DNA of 64,000 nt from positions 1 through 64,000 of the forward strand of contig CAZLGT010000006.1 of assembly GCA_964559175.1 (NCBI GenBank), written 5' to 3'. This stretch comes from Mariniphaga sp964559175. GTDB lineage: Bacteria; Bacteroidota; Bacteroidia; Bacteroidales; Prolixibacteraceae. Within the stretch, counting starts at the first letter, position 1; every line of letters begins with the position of its first letter. Of the stretch, positions 1 to 8,172 are shown one piece after another. A program made the translations under genes and the position numbers. The notes below the pieces were generated by a model. That model was not told the origin of the DNA, made no database searches, and worked only from the letters and a program-made list of their open reading frames with translations.

Positions 1-79
1 AGAAGATTTCTATGAATAATGGATTAAGAAAAAAGCAGTTTTTAGAGGTGCCCTTTACTGAATTCATCCACAATTTTTT

Positions 80-87
80 TACTTTTG
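80..87 (+). promoter_or_regulatory. Putative -7 promoter element of trpS
   Basis: TACTTTTG matches the Bacteroidota -7 consensus TAnnTTTG and lies 27 bases before the trpS ATG, which would give a leader of about 20 bases. No convincing -33 TTG is seen at the usual 19-21 base spacing, so the call rests on the -7 element alone. Confidence 0.45.
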
Positions 88-114
88 TGACCTGAAAAAT
101 TCAGATTCAAAAAA

Positions 115-1119
115 ATGACAAAAAAACCGACAGTTCTCAGCGGGATACGACCTACAGGCTATTTGCACCTCGGAAACTACTTTGGGGCAGTACGTAATTT
201 TGTTCGGATGCAGGAAGATTTTAACTGCTTCTTTTTTATTGCCGACCTTCATTCGCTAACCACACACCCCACGCCCGAAAACCTTCAGAACGGAGTGAAA
301 CAGGTACTGGCCGAATATCTGGCCTGCGGAATTGATCCGGAAAAAGCCACCATTTACATTCAGAGCGATGTGCCGGAAGTGACTGAATTATACACCATTC
401 TGAATATGAATGCGTATTTGGGAGAACTGGAACGGACCACCTCATTCAAAGACAAAGCGCGGCAACAGCCTGACAACGTAAATGCAGGTCTCCTCACCTA
501 CCCCGTGCTGATGGCTGCCGATATTATCATTCACAAAGCCAATTTTGTGCCTGTAGGAAAAGACCAGGAGCAAAATCTGGAGATGGCCAGGAAGTTTGCC
601 AAACGCTTTAACCGCATGTACAAAAAGAAAGTGTTTCCCATTCCTCAGCCTTATACATTCGATGGAAAAGACATGATAAAAGTTCCCGGCCTGGATGGAA
701 GCGGCAAAATGGGAAAATCGGAAGGAAATGCCATTAACCTTTACGAAGATCCGAAATCCATCCGGAAAAAAGTGATGCGGGCGGTAACCGACTCTGGCCC
801 CACCGAAATGAACCAGGAAAAACCGGAGCCCATTCAAAACCTGTTTACGCTCATGGAAATTGTTTCGGAGCCCTCAACCGTTGCGCATTTTAACGAGATG
901 TACAACACCTGTCAAATCCGTTACGGCGACATGAAAAAGCAACTGGCAGAGGATATTATAGCTTACACCTCACCTATCCGCGACCGGATTATTGACATTT
1001 TGGAAAATGATTCGTATCTTGCACATGTTGCAAAAACAGGTGCTGAAAAAGCGCGCGAGTCGGCCTCAAAAACCCTGGCCGAAGTGAAAAATGTGGTTGG
1101 ATTTAAAAGGTTGTTTTAA
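115..1119 (+). CDS. trpS: Tryptophanyl-tRNA synthetase
   Basis: Class I aminoacyl-tRNA synthetase that charges tRNA-Trp with tryptophan using ATP, in the cytoplasm. At 334 residues it has the usual length of compact bacterial TrpS. The HIGH-type signature appears as PTGYLHLGN at residues 13-21, and the KMSKS loop appears as KMGKS at residues 198-202, preceded by a glycine-rich stretch typical of TrpS. The product starts MTKKPTVLSGIRPTG, with the first strand of the Rossmann fold directly after the N-terminus, which supports this ATG. The gene stands alone, with a TAnnTTTG element upstream and a strong intrinsic terminator 29 bases downstream. Confidence 0.97.
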   Translation: MTKKPTVLSGIRPTGYLHLGNYFGAVRNFVRMQEDFNCFFFIADLHSLTTHPTPENLQNGVKQVLAEYLACGIDPEKATIYIQSDVPEVTELYTILNMNAYLGELERTTSFKDKARQQPDNVNAGLLTYPVLMAADIIIHKANFVPVGKDQEQNLEMARKFAKRFNRMYKKKVFPIPQPYTFDGKDMIKVPGLDGSGKMGKSEGNAINLYEDPKSIRKKVMRAVTDSGPTEMNQEKPEPIQNLFTLMEIVSEPSTVAHFNEMYNTCQIRYGDMKKQLAEDIIAYTSPIRDRIIDILENDSYLAHVAKTGAEKARESASKTLAEVKNVVGFKRLF

Positions 1120-1147
1120 CACAGCATATACCCTAATTTGCATTGAT

Positions 1148-1171
1148 GCCGGGCTGTTGCCCGGCTTTTTT
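1148..1171 (+). terminator. Intrinsic terminator after trpS
   Basis: A perfect 7-bp stem, GCCGGGC / GCCCGGC, with a TGTT loop is followed at once by six T residues. It lies 28 bases past the trpS stop and separates trpS from the carbohydrate block. Confidence 0.9.
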
Positions 1172-1330
1172 GTTTAGTTGAACCGGAGCTATTGAATAGC
1201 AATATCTACACAGATTATCGATAAAATATCGAATATCTATGCAGAATTTACTTTTTTTGACGGTGTTTAATAAATGAGTGCTCTTCTGTACCGTATCAAA
1301 ATAAGTTTGTATATTTCAAACTTTAAACCA

Positions 1331-2611
1331 ATGACCATGGAAAATATCAATCGAAGAAAGTTCATCGCCGGCACTGCGGCGCTTTCGGCATTTACCATTT
1401 TAAAACCTTCAACGGTTTTCGGAACATCGGCCAATTCTGCCATCCGTATGGGAATCATTGGTTGTGGAAACCGCGGAACTGCCGTAATTTCCGACATGGT
1501 GAACCACACCGGTGCGCGTATTTTTGCCATGGCCGACTTGTTTGGCTACCAACTGGAAAATACCCTGCCAGGGTTTAATGAACTGAACCTGAAAAACGAC
1601 GGAATGAAAATTGACCCGTCTAAAATATTTCGCGGTTCACGCGCATATCTCGAACTACTTAACGACCCCGAAGTTGATGCCGTTCTGGTTTCATCGCCGG
1701 CCTACACGCACCCCGATTTTCTGGAGGCTGCGGTTGATGCCGGCAAGCATGTTTATTGCGAAAAACCAGTGGCGCCTGATGTAGCGGGATGCAAACAGGT
1801 TATTCGTGCCGGACAGAATGCCGAAGGGAAAGTCAGTGTAGCCATCGGTTTTCAGATTCGCCATGCCACACCTTACATTGAAATGGCCGAACGCATCCGA
1901 CGCGGAGATATTGGCGAGGTGGTCAATGTTCAGCTTTATTACATCTCTTCAGGAAGCGGAGAAAAACAGCCGCCGGGAAATTCTCCCGAAGAATTTATGA
2001 TTCGCAACCATTTCCATTTTCGCGAGCTTTCAGGCGGAATTCTGCTCGACCAGGGCATTCACATGATTGATGTATGCAATTGGGTGCTGAATGAAAAACC
2101 CGTTATTGCACTGGGAATGGGTAACCGCAAAGGCGAACCCGATTTTGGTGATACTTTCACCAACTACCAGGTGATTTACGGCTATCCGCACGAGAGAAAT
2201 GTGAGCCTGCACTCCACGCAGTTTGGTCCAAAATTTAACGATGTATGCGCCAGGTTCATCGGCACCAAAGGAGTTGCCGAAGCACATTACAGCCGTGGCG
2301 TTTATATTGAAGGTGACAATCCGTGGGATTCGGGCGTGGTAAAAGGAGAACCCACCGAACAACAGCGGGCTGCCGGAGCTTTCACTTCGGCGTTGTACGA
2401 TTCCACTTCCAACAAAGTGAAGGCATTCATCCAAAGCATCGAATCCGGCAACCTGATAAACGAAGCATATTCCGGCGCCACTTCTACCCTGTCGGCTATT
2501 TTGGGAAGAACGAGCGCCACATCAAAAGAGGAAACCACCTGGGACGAAATGTATTATTCCAACCAAAAATATGACTTGAAGCTGAACCTGGAACAGTTCG
2601 ATAATTTTTAA
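1331..2611 (+). CDS. Tat-exported Gfo/Idh/MocA family oxidoreductase
   Basis: NAD(P)-dependent sugar dehydrogenase-like protein, probably periplasmic. The N-terminus carries a twin-arginine leader (INRRKFIAG followed by a hydrophobic segment). A Rossmann motif GIIGCGNRGTAV follows, and the family's EKP motif appears as YCEKPVAPDV. The C-terminal half is the alpha/beta substrate domain (GGILLDQGIHMIDVCNW). Two ATGs six bases apart (1331 and 1337) both give a good Tat leader. A further upstream ATG at 1274 would put about 20 non-leader residues before the RR motif and is unlikely. The next gene, an esterase, follows after 11 bases, so the two are probably co-transcribed. The substrate cannot be named; neighbours suggest a sugar or glycoside. 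Confidence 0.88.
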   Translation: MTMENINRRKFIAGTAALSAFTILKPSTVFGTSANSAIRMGIIGCGNRGTAVISDMVNHTGARIFAMADLFGYQLENTLPGFNELNLKNDGMKIDPSKIFRGSRAYLELLNDPEVDAVLVSSPAYTHPDFLEAAVDAGKHVYCEKPVAPDVAGCKQVIRAGQNAEGKVSVAIGFQIRHATPYIEMAERIRRGDIGEVVNVQLYYISSGSGEKQPPGNSPEEFMIRNHFHFRELSGGILLDQGIHMIDVCNWVLNEKPVIALGMGNRKGEPDFGDTFTNYQVIYGYPHERNVSLHSTQFGPKFNDVCARFIGTKGVAEAHYSRGVYIEGDNPWDSGVVKGEPTEQQRAAGAFTSALYDSTSNKVKAFIQSIESGNLINEAYSGATSTLSAILGRTSATSKEETTWDEMYYSNQKYDLKLNLEQFDNF

Positions 2612-2622
2612 AAGCTTTTTTA

Positions 2623-4563
2623 ATGATTAAAATATACAACTCCGTATTTACCACAATTCTCCTTGTTCTCTCAGTTGTTAGTTTTGGTCAGGTTACACTT
2701 CCAAAACTCGTCAGCAATGGCATGGTTTTGCAGCGTGATACCGATGTAAAAATCTGGGGATGGGCTGCTCCAAATGAAAAAGTACAGGTTCATTTTTTAG
2801 ATGAAATCTACACTTCCACGGCAAGTGAAACAGGAGAATGGGATGTAAAACTTTCCGGACTGGTAGCCGGCGGTCCGCATGTGATGCAAATTATTTCAAA
2901 AGACACCATTACACTGAACAATATACTTGTTGGCGAGGTTTGGGTTTGCTCGGGGCAGTCGCAAATGGATATCGATATGAACCGGGTGAGTCCGCTTTAC
3001 GAAGAAGAGATCAAAAATGCCGGCAACGAAAATATCCGGTATTTTGCAGTTCCCACCGCTTACGATTTTAATGAACCTCAAAAAGACCTGCCTTCAGGAA
3101 GATGGGAAAGTATCAGTCGGGAGAACATTTTACAGGTTTCGGCCATTGCGTATTTTTTTGCTGATGAATTATGGAAAACGTACAAAATACCCTTGGGTAT
3201 CATCCGCTCAAGCCTCGGTGGTTCGCCGGCTGAGGCATGGATGAGCGAAGATGCTATCCGGAAATTTTCGGAGCATTTTCAGGAAGCCCAAAAGTTTAAA
3301 AATTCGGAATATATTCGCCAAATTGAGGCAACCGATCGTCAAAATTCGGCTGCCTGGTATGCGGAACTGAATCGAAAAGACGAAGGCTATAAAAATCCGG
3401 TATCAACCTGGCACCAAACAGATATGGACGATTCCAACTGGGCTGAAATGGAAATTCCGGGTTACTGGGCCGACGGAAAATTAGGTGAAATAAACGGAGT
3501 GGTCTGGTTCCGGAAAACCATTGAACTGCCTGCTGAACTGGCAGTAAAAACTGCCCGGCTAAACATGGGCCGCATAGTGGATGCTGACTCGGTTTTTGTG
3601 AATGGCACATTTGTGGGTTCGGTGAGTTACCAGTATCCGCCACGAAGATACCAGATTCCTGAAAATGTTTTGGTTGAAGGGAAAAATGCTATTGTGGTGC
3701 GGGTAGTCAGCAACAGCGGCCGGGGAGGTTTTGTACCCGATAAACCTTACGAACTGCTGATTGATGACACCAAAATCGATTTAAAAGGAATGTGGCGGTA
3801 CCGGTTGGGAGCCGAAATGGAGCCCACGCCAGCTCAAACCTTCGTACGATGGAAACCAACCGGATTGTTCAATGGGATGATTGCCCCGCTGACCAAATTT
3901 GCCATTAAAGGAGTTATCTGGTACCAGGGCGAATCCAATGCCGAACGGCCCGGTGAATACGCCGAACTGTTTCCGGCCATGATACAAAACTGGCGCGGAA
4001 AATGGAACCGCGGCGATTTTCCGTTCCTGTTTGTTCAACTTCATAATTACATGGAAAGCCACGACTACCCCACCGAAAGCAACTGGGCCCGCACCCGGGA
4101 AGCACAAATGGAAGCTTTGAAATTGCCCAACACAGCAATGGCAGTGGCTATCGATTTAGGCGAGTGGAACGACATTCACCCGTTAAACAAAAAAGATGTA
4201 GCCAAACGACTGGCACTGGCAGCACGCAAAACAGCTTACCACGAAAAAGACTTAGTGGCATCGGGACCGATTTTTCAATCTATGGAAATCAAAGGGAAAA
4301 GGTCCATACTAACTTTTTCAAATGTGGGTAGCGGCTTTGTGGTACAAGGCTCACAGAAACCCAAACACTTTGCTGTGGCTGGAAAAGACAAAAAATTTGT
4401 TTGGGCTAAAGCAAAAATCAAAGGAAATAAAATAATTGTTTGGAATTCCGAAGTTAAAAAACCTGTTGCGGTGCGTTATGCCTGGGCAGATAACTCCGAA
4501 GATGCAAATCTTTTTAATAAGGAAGGCTTACCGGCAGCACCGTTCAGAACAGATAACTGGTAA
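2623..4563 (+). CDS. Sialate O-acetylesterase-like SGNH hydrolase
   Basis: Exported carbohydrate esterase that removes acetyl groups from sugars; sialic acid is the founding substrate, but plant and marine glycan esters are also likely for this family. A signal peptide ends near residue 22 (VVSFGQ). The nucleophile block SGQS has Ser113, followed by Q where most family members read SGQSNM. GVIWYQGESNA is the second block, and DIHP (Asp517, His519) supplies the rest of the triad. A GH2-like jelly-roll is inserted between the SGNH halves (WHQTDMDDSNWAEM to VVRVVSN), as is usual in Bacteroidota members of 640-680 residues. It is placed 11 bases after the MocA gene on the same strand, which suggests an operon. 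Confidence 0.9.
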   Translation: MIKIYNSVFTTILLVLSVVSFGQVTLPKLVSNGMVLQRDTDVKIWGWAAPNEKVQVHFLDEIYTSTASETGEWDVKLSGLVAGGPHVMQIISKDTITLNNILVGEVWVCSGQSQMDIDMNRVSPLYEEEIKNAGNENIRYFAVPTAYDFNEPQKDLPSGRWESISRENILQVSAIAYFFADELWKTYKIPLGIIRSSLGGSPAEAWMSEDAIRKFSEHFQEAQKFKNSEYIRQIEATDRQNSAAWYAELNRKDEGYKNPVSTWHQTDMDDSNWAEMEIPGYWADGKLGEINGVVWFRKTIELPAELAVKTARLNMGRIVDADSVFVNGTFVGSVSYQYPPRRYQIPENVLVEGKNAIVVRVVSNSGRGGFVPDKPYELLIDDTKIDLKGMWRYRLGAEMEPTPAQTFVRWKPTGLFNGMIAPLTKFAIKGVIWYQGESNAERPGEYAELFPAMIQNWRGKWNRGDFPFLFVQLHNYMESHDYPTESNWARTREAQMEALKLPNTAMAVAIDLGEWNDIHPLNKKDVAKRLALAARKTAYHEKDLVASGPIFQSMEIKGKRSILTFSNVGSGFVVQGSQKPKHFAVAGKDKKFVWAKAKIKGNKIIVWNSEVKKPVAVRYAWADNSEDANLFNKEGLPAAPFRTDNW

Positions 4564-4600
4564 AGATTTACCCGAAACAAACATTTTGAAAACAGCAGTA

Positions 4601-4807
4601 TCAGCTTGCAATTTTATGCCAGCAATTATCCAGACATTCTTTGTGTTTGCTTATAATAGCTTTTATTTCTGCCGGGCTCATTGCCCGTGTCTTTTCAATC
4701 AATTCAGACAGTGACATTTTACTGAATTTTGTTAGCACACAATCATCATGGCAAAACCCGAAATGCCCGTTAAGCAAAAGTTTATAAAAAAAAGCCTTCT
4801 CTTCCAT
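4601..4807 (-). CDS. Small uncharacterised Cys-containing protein
   Basis: A 68-residue product starting MEEKAFFYKLLLNGHFGF and ending HKECLDNCWHKIAS. It has four cysteines (CHDDC near the N-terminus, CLDNC near the C-terminus) and a helical middle part (LSELIEKTRAMSPAEIKAII). I do not recognise the family. The frame is open further upstream, to 4876, but a TATATTTG promoter element at 4840-4847 lies inside that extension, so the ATG at 4807 is preferred. It is convergent with the esterase gene. Amino-acid composition looks like real protein, but no homology was available, so a chance frame cannot be excluded. Confidence 0.5.
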   Translation of the reverse strand: MEEKAFFYKLLLNGHFGFCHDDCVLTKFSKMSLSELIEKTRAMSPAEIKAIISKHKECLDNCWHKIAS

Positions 4808-4839
4808 TTTGTAGTTTTTATTTAACGGCTTATGTCGTT

Positions 4840-4847
4840 CAAATATA
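4840..4847 (-). promoter_or_regulatory. Putative -7 element for the small minus-strand gene
   Basis: On the minus strand the sequence reads TATATTTG, a full match to TAnnTTTG, 32 bases before the ATG at 4807. No good -33 element is seen at the standard spacing. Confidence 0.4.
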
Positions 4848-5058
4848 TGTGGTTTTGTTGAATCCCAGGCAGACAAAAAGCTGAAAGTAAATTCTCAAAT
4901 TGCTTATATTTTATACTAAAAACCTGACCTGCTGCCCTTATTTCTGATTTTGGCCGGGAAAAAGGTACAAGTTCATTTCAGTTAAAATACGTATTTTTAT
5001 GCCACGAACAGTCTTTAAGTAGAACTCGAACAGTAAAATCTGACAAAATAAAAGTGTT

Positions 5059-6504
5059 ATGAACAAAACATTCGCTATAATTCTAACCTCTCTTTTGTTG
5101 TTAACTGCCTGCCAAAATCAACCCAACCAAAAAGCTGAATCACAAAAGCCAAACATTGTTTATATTCTGGCCGACGATTTGGGCTACGGCGATTTAAGCA
5201 GTTACGGACAAATATTTTTTTCCACACCCAACATCGACAAACTGGCTGAAAGCGGACTGAAATTCACCCGGCACTATTCGGGTTCCACGGTTTGTGCCCC
5301 TTCCCGTTCGTCGCTCCTGACCGGCCAGCATACCGGCCACACATTCATCCGGGGCAACAGGGAAGTGCAGCCCGAGGGTCAGCACCCGATGGAAGCAGAG
5401 GCTTATACCCTGGCTGAGGCTCTACAGGATGCCGGATACGTAACCGGCGCATTTGGCAAGTGGGGCCTCGGTTATCCCGGGTCCGTAGGCGATCCCAACA
5501 ACCAGGGATTCGACGAATTTTTTGGCTACAACTGCCAGCGCCTGGCACACCACTATTATCCTTACCACTTGTGGCACAACCAGGAAAAAATCATGCTGGA
5601 AGGGAACGAGGGTTTTAAAACTGAACAGTACGGCCCGGATGTAATACACGAGCAGGCACTCAAATTTCTGGAAAATAACAAAGACAAACCGTTTTTTATG
5701 TTTTACCCTTCGTTGATTCCACACGCCGAAATGTTTGCGCCGGAAGAATACATGGAAAAATACCGGGGCAAATTTGAACCCGAAAACAGCTACCAGGGCG
5801 TTGACAGCGGCGAAAACTACCGGTTAGGACCTTATGGTTCACAACCCGAATCGCGCGCGGCAACAGCGGCCATGATTAACGTGCTTGACGACCAGGTGGG
5901 CGAAATTGTGGCAAAACTGAATGAACTGGGTATTTATGAAAATACCATCATCATGTTTACTTCCGACAACGGGCCGCATAAGGAAGGCGGTGCAAACCCC
6001 GATTATTTCAATAGCAGCGGCCCGTTGAAAGGCTATAAACGCGACTTGTACGAAGGGGGCATCCGCGTGCCAATGATTGCCGTTTGGAAAGGAAAAATTC
6101 AAGCCGGCACAGAAACCGGCCACCCTTCGGCTTTCTGGGATGTGTTTCCGACAGTAGCCGAAATTACAGGAGCCCAAACACCGGAAAATATGGATGGAAT
6201 ATCTTTCCTGCCAACTTTGCTTGGAAAAGATAACCAACAGCAGCACGATTACCTGTACTGGGAATTTCATGAACTTGGCGGACGGCAGGCCTTGCAGAAA
6301 GGCGACTGGAAATTGGTAAAATACAATGTGCTCGATCCGGAAAAAACAACTACCGAACTGTACAATCTTTCAAATGATTTGGGCGAAGAAAGCAATGTGG
6401 CCGAACAACATCCGGAAATTGTGGAAGAGCTTTCGGAAATCATGAAAAACGCCCGCACTGAATCGGAAGTATTTACTTTTGATGCAACAGGATATTTGCA
6501 GTAA
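5059..6504 (+). CDS. Sulfatase (S1, formylglycine type), lipoprotein
   Basis: Type I sulfatase that hydrolyses sulfate esters, presumably from a sulfated glycan. The N-terminus is a lipoprotein leader (LLLLTACQN), so it is outer-membrane or periplasm anchored. The metal-binding start ILADDLGYGD is followed by the sulfatase signature C79-A-P-S-R83, whose Cys is converted to formylglycine by a maturase. No maturase gene is in the window. Further calcium-site and active-site residues lie in FGKWGLG and FTSDNGPHKEGG. At 481 residues it is a normal length. It is followed after 81 bases by a second sulfatase with only distant similarity, so the pair probably removes sulfates at different positions. 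The subfamily cannot be assigned by eye. Confidence 0.95.
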   Translation: MNKTFAIILTSLLLLTACQNQPNQKAESQKPNIVYILADDLGYGDLSSYGQIFFSTPNIDKLAESGLKFTRHYSGSTVCAPSRSSLLTGQHTGHTFIRGNREVQPEGQHPMEAEAYTLAEALQDAGYVTGAFGKWGLGYPGSVGDPNNQGFDEFFGYNCQRLAHHYYPYHLWHNQEKIMLEGNEGFKTEQYGPDVIHEQALKFLENNKDKPFFMFYPSLIPHAEMFAPEEYMEKYRGKFEPENSYQGVDSGENYRLGPYGSQPESRAATAAMINVLDDQVGEIVAKLNELGIYENTIIMFTSDNGPHKEGGANPDYFNSSGPLKGYKRDLYEGGIRVPMIAVWKGKIQAGTETGHPSAFWDVFPTVAEITGAQTPENMDGISFLPTLLGKDNQQQHDYLYWEFHELGGRQALQKGDWKLVKYNVLDPEKTTTELYNLSNDLGEESNVAEQHPEIVEELSEIMKNARTESEVFTFDATGYLQ

Positions 6505-6585
6505 AAATGATTGTTTCTGTTTTTTTATATCGAAAATGTTATAAAGAGATAAAATTAAAAAGTTTTGCCTGATAAATTATTAATT

Positions 6586-8166
6586 ATGAATAAAATACCG
6601 CTGTTTTTCTGTTCTTCTTTTATCTTATTATTTGCATGTAATAATCAGGAGCAAAATTCATTTGTTTCAAGGCCCAACATCCTCTTTATTTTGGCCGACG
6701 ATTTGGGTTATCACGACTTAAGTGTAACAGGAAGCAACTATTACGAAACGCCCAACATCGACCGCATTGCCAATGAAGGAATGATTTTTACCGATGGGTA
6801 TGCAAACTGCCAGGTTTGCAGCCCATCGCGGGCAAGCATCATAAGTGGAAAATTTACCGCACGGCACGGCATCACCGACTGGATTGGAGCTCCAACCGGT
6901 GAAAACTGGCGCAACCAGGGACGGCACAACAAACTGCTTCCTCCGGAATATGTTCACAATTTGCCACACGAATATATTACCTTGCCCGAGGCATTGAAAA
7001 AAGCCGGCTACAAAACGTTTTTCGCCGGGAAATGGCACCTCGGAAGCGAGGGTTCCTGGCCCGAAGACCATGGTTTCGACATCAACAAAGGCGGCTGGGA
7101 TAAGGGAAGTCCTATTGGAGGATTTTACGCACCGTGGGAAAACCCACGGCTGAAAAGCGATTCCGACGGGGAAAGCCTCACCATGCGGCTTGCACAGGAA
7201 ACGGCAAAATTTTTAAAAGAACATCAAGACACTTCCTTTTTCGCATTCCTATCATTTTACGCGGTTCACGCACCGTTGCAAACCACGCAGGAAAAATGGG
7301 CCAAATACCGCGATAAGGCCGAAGCAATGGGAATTGCCGAAACCGGTTTTGAAATGGGCAACTTTTTGCCCATCCGCCAGGTGCAGGATAATCCTGTTTA
7401 CGCCGGACTGGTGAAAACCATGGACGATGCGGTGGGTGTGGTTTTGAAAGCCCTCGACGAACTGGGGCTGGCAAAAAACACCATCGTCATTTTTACGTCT
7501 GATAATGGCGGTGTTTCGGCAGGAGATGCTTTTGCCACTTCCAATTTACCCCTGCGCGGAGGAAAAGGCTATCAATTTGAAGGCGGCATCCGCGAGCCTT
7601 ATTTCATCAAAGTTCCGGGAATGGAAGGCGGACAAAAAAACAACACACCCGTTACCGGAACCGACTTCTACCCTACCCTGCTGGAACTGGCCGGAGCCGG
7701 TTTGCGGCCCGAAGAACATACGGACGGTGTTAGCCTGGTTCCTTTGTTAAACGGCGGATCAATCAACGAGCGTTCCCTCATCTGGCATTATCCGCATTAT
7801 GGCAACCAGGGCGGCGAACCTTCGTCCATCATCCGGCTAGGCGATTGGAAACTGATTCATTATTATGAAGATGGCCGTGAAGAACTGTACAACCTGAAAA
7901 CCGATTTGGAAGAAACCACCGATGTTTCGGCAGAAAAACCGGAATTGACAAAACAGCTTAGTCAACAACTTTTTACTTACCTGAATGAAGTGGGCGCCCG
8001 CTTCCCTGAAAAAGACCCGGAATACAAAGAAGAACTGGAAAAACAGCATCTGGAGCGTATTCGCACAGTGCGCATGCCGCAACTGGAAAAACAACGGCTG
8101 GAATTTCTTTCCAGAGACTTTAACCCGGGAAATAACTGGTGGGGAAGTAAAACAACGAAGGATTGA
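6586..8166 (+). CDS. Sulfatase (S1, formylglycine type), lipoprotein
   Basis: Second type I sulfatase, 526 residues from the ATG at 6586. An in-frame TTG seven codons earlier would put extra polar residues before the leader and is less likely. Lipoprotein leader with lipobox LLFACNN. Motifs in order: ILADDLGYHD (metal site), C78-S-P-S-R82 (formylglycine Cys in the C-x-P-S-R signature), FAGKWHLG (active-site Lys and His) and FTSDNGGVSAGD. The C-terminus has an extra charged helical stretch (YKEELEKQHLERIRTVRMPQLEKQR). It ends 6 bases before the convergent kinase gene. Confidence 0.95.
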   Translation: MNKIPLFFCSSFILLFACNNQEQNSFVSRPNILFILADDLGYHDLSVTGSNYYETPNIDRIANEGMIFTDGYANCQVCSPSRASIISGKFTARHGITDWIGAPTGENWRNQGRHNKLLPPEYVHNLPHEYITLPEALKKAGYKTFFAGKWHLGSEGSWPEDHGFDINKGGWDKGSPIGGFYAPWENPRLKSDSDGESLTMRLAQETAKFLKEHQDTSFFAFLSFYAVHAPLQTTQEKWAKYRDKAEAMGIAETGFEMGNFLPIRQVQDNPVYAGLVKTMDDAVGVVLKALDELGLAKNTIVIFTSDNGGVSAGDAFATSNLPLRGGKGYQFEGGIREPYFIKVPGMEGGQKNNTPVTGTDFYPTLLELAGAGLRPEEHTDGVSLVPLLNGGSINERSLIWHYPHYGNQGGEPSSIIRLGDWKLIHYYEDGREELYNLKTDLEETTDVSAEKPELTKQLSQQLFTYLNEVGARFPEKDPEYKEELEKQHLERIRTVRMPQLEKQRLEFLSRDFNPGNNWWGSKTTKD

Positions 8167-8172
8167 TATCAA

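Noticed and set aside
1..79. Possible tail of a gene entering from the left
   Set aside because: A few codons before a stop could be read in two frames (GAA GAT TTC TAT GAA TAA or AGA AGA TTT CTA TGA); too short to support a call.
4436..4714. 92-codon plus-strand frame past the esterase
   Set aside because: Starts inside the esterase in another frame and overlaps the better-supported small minus-strand gene.
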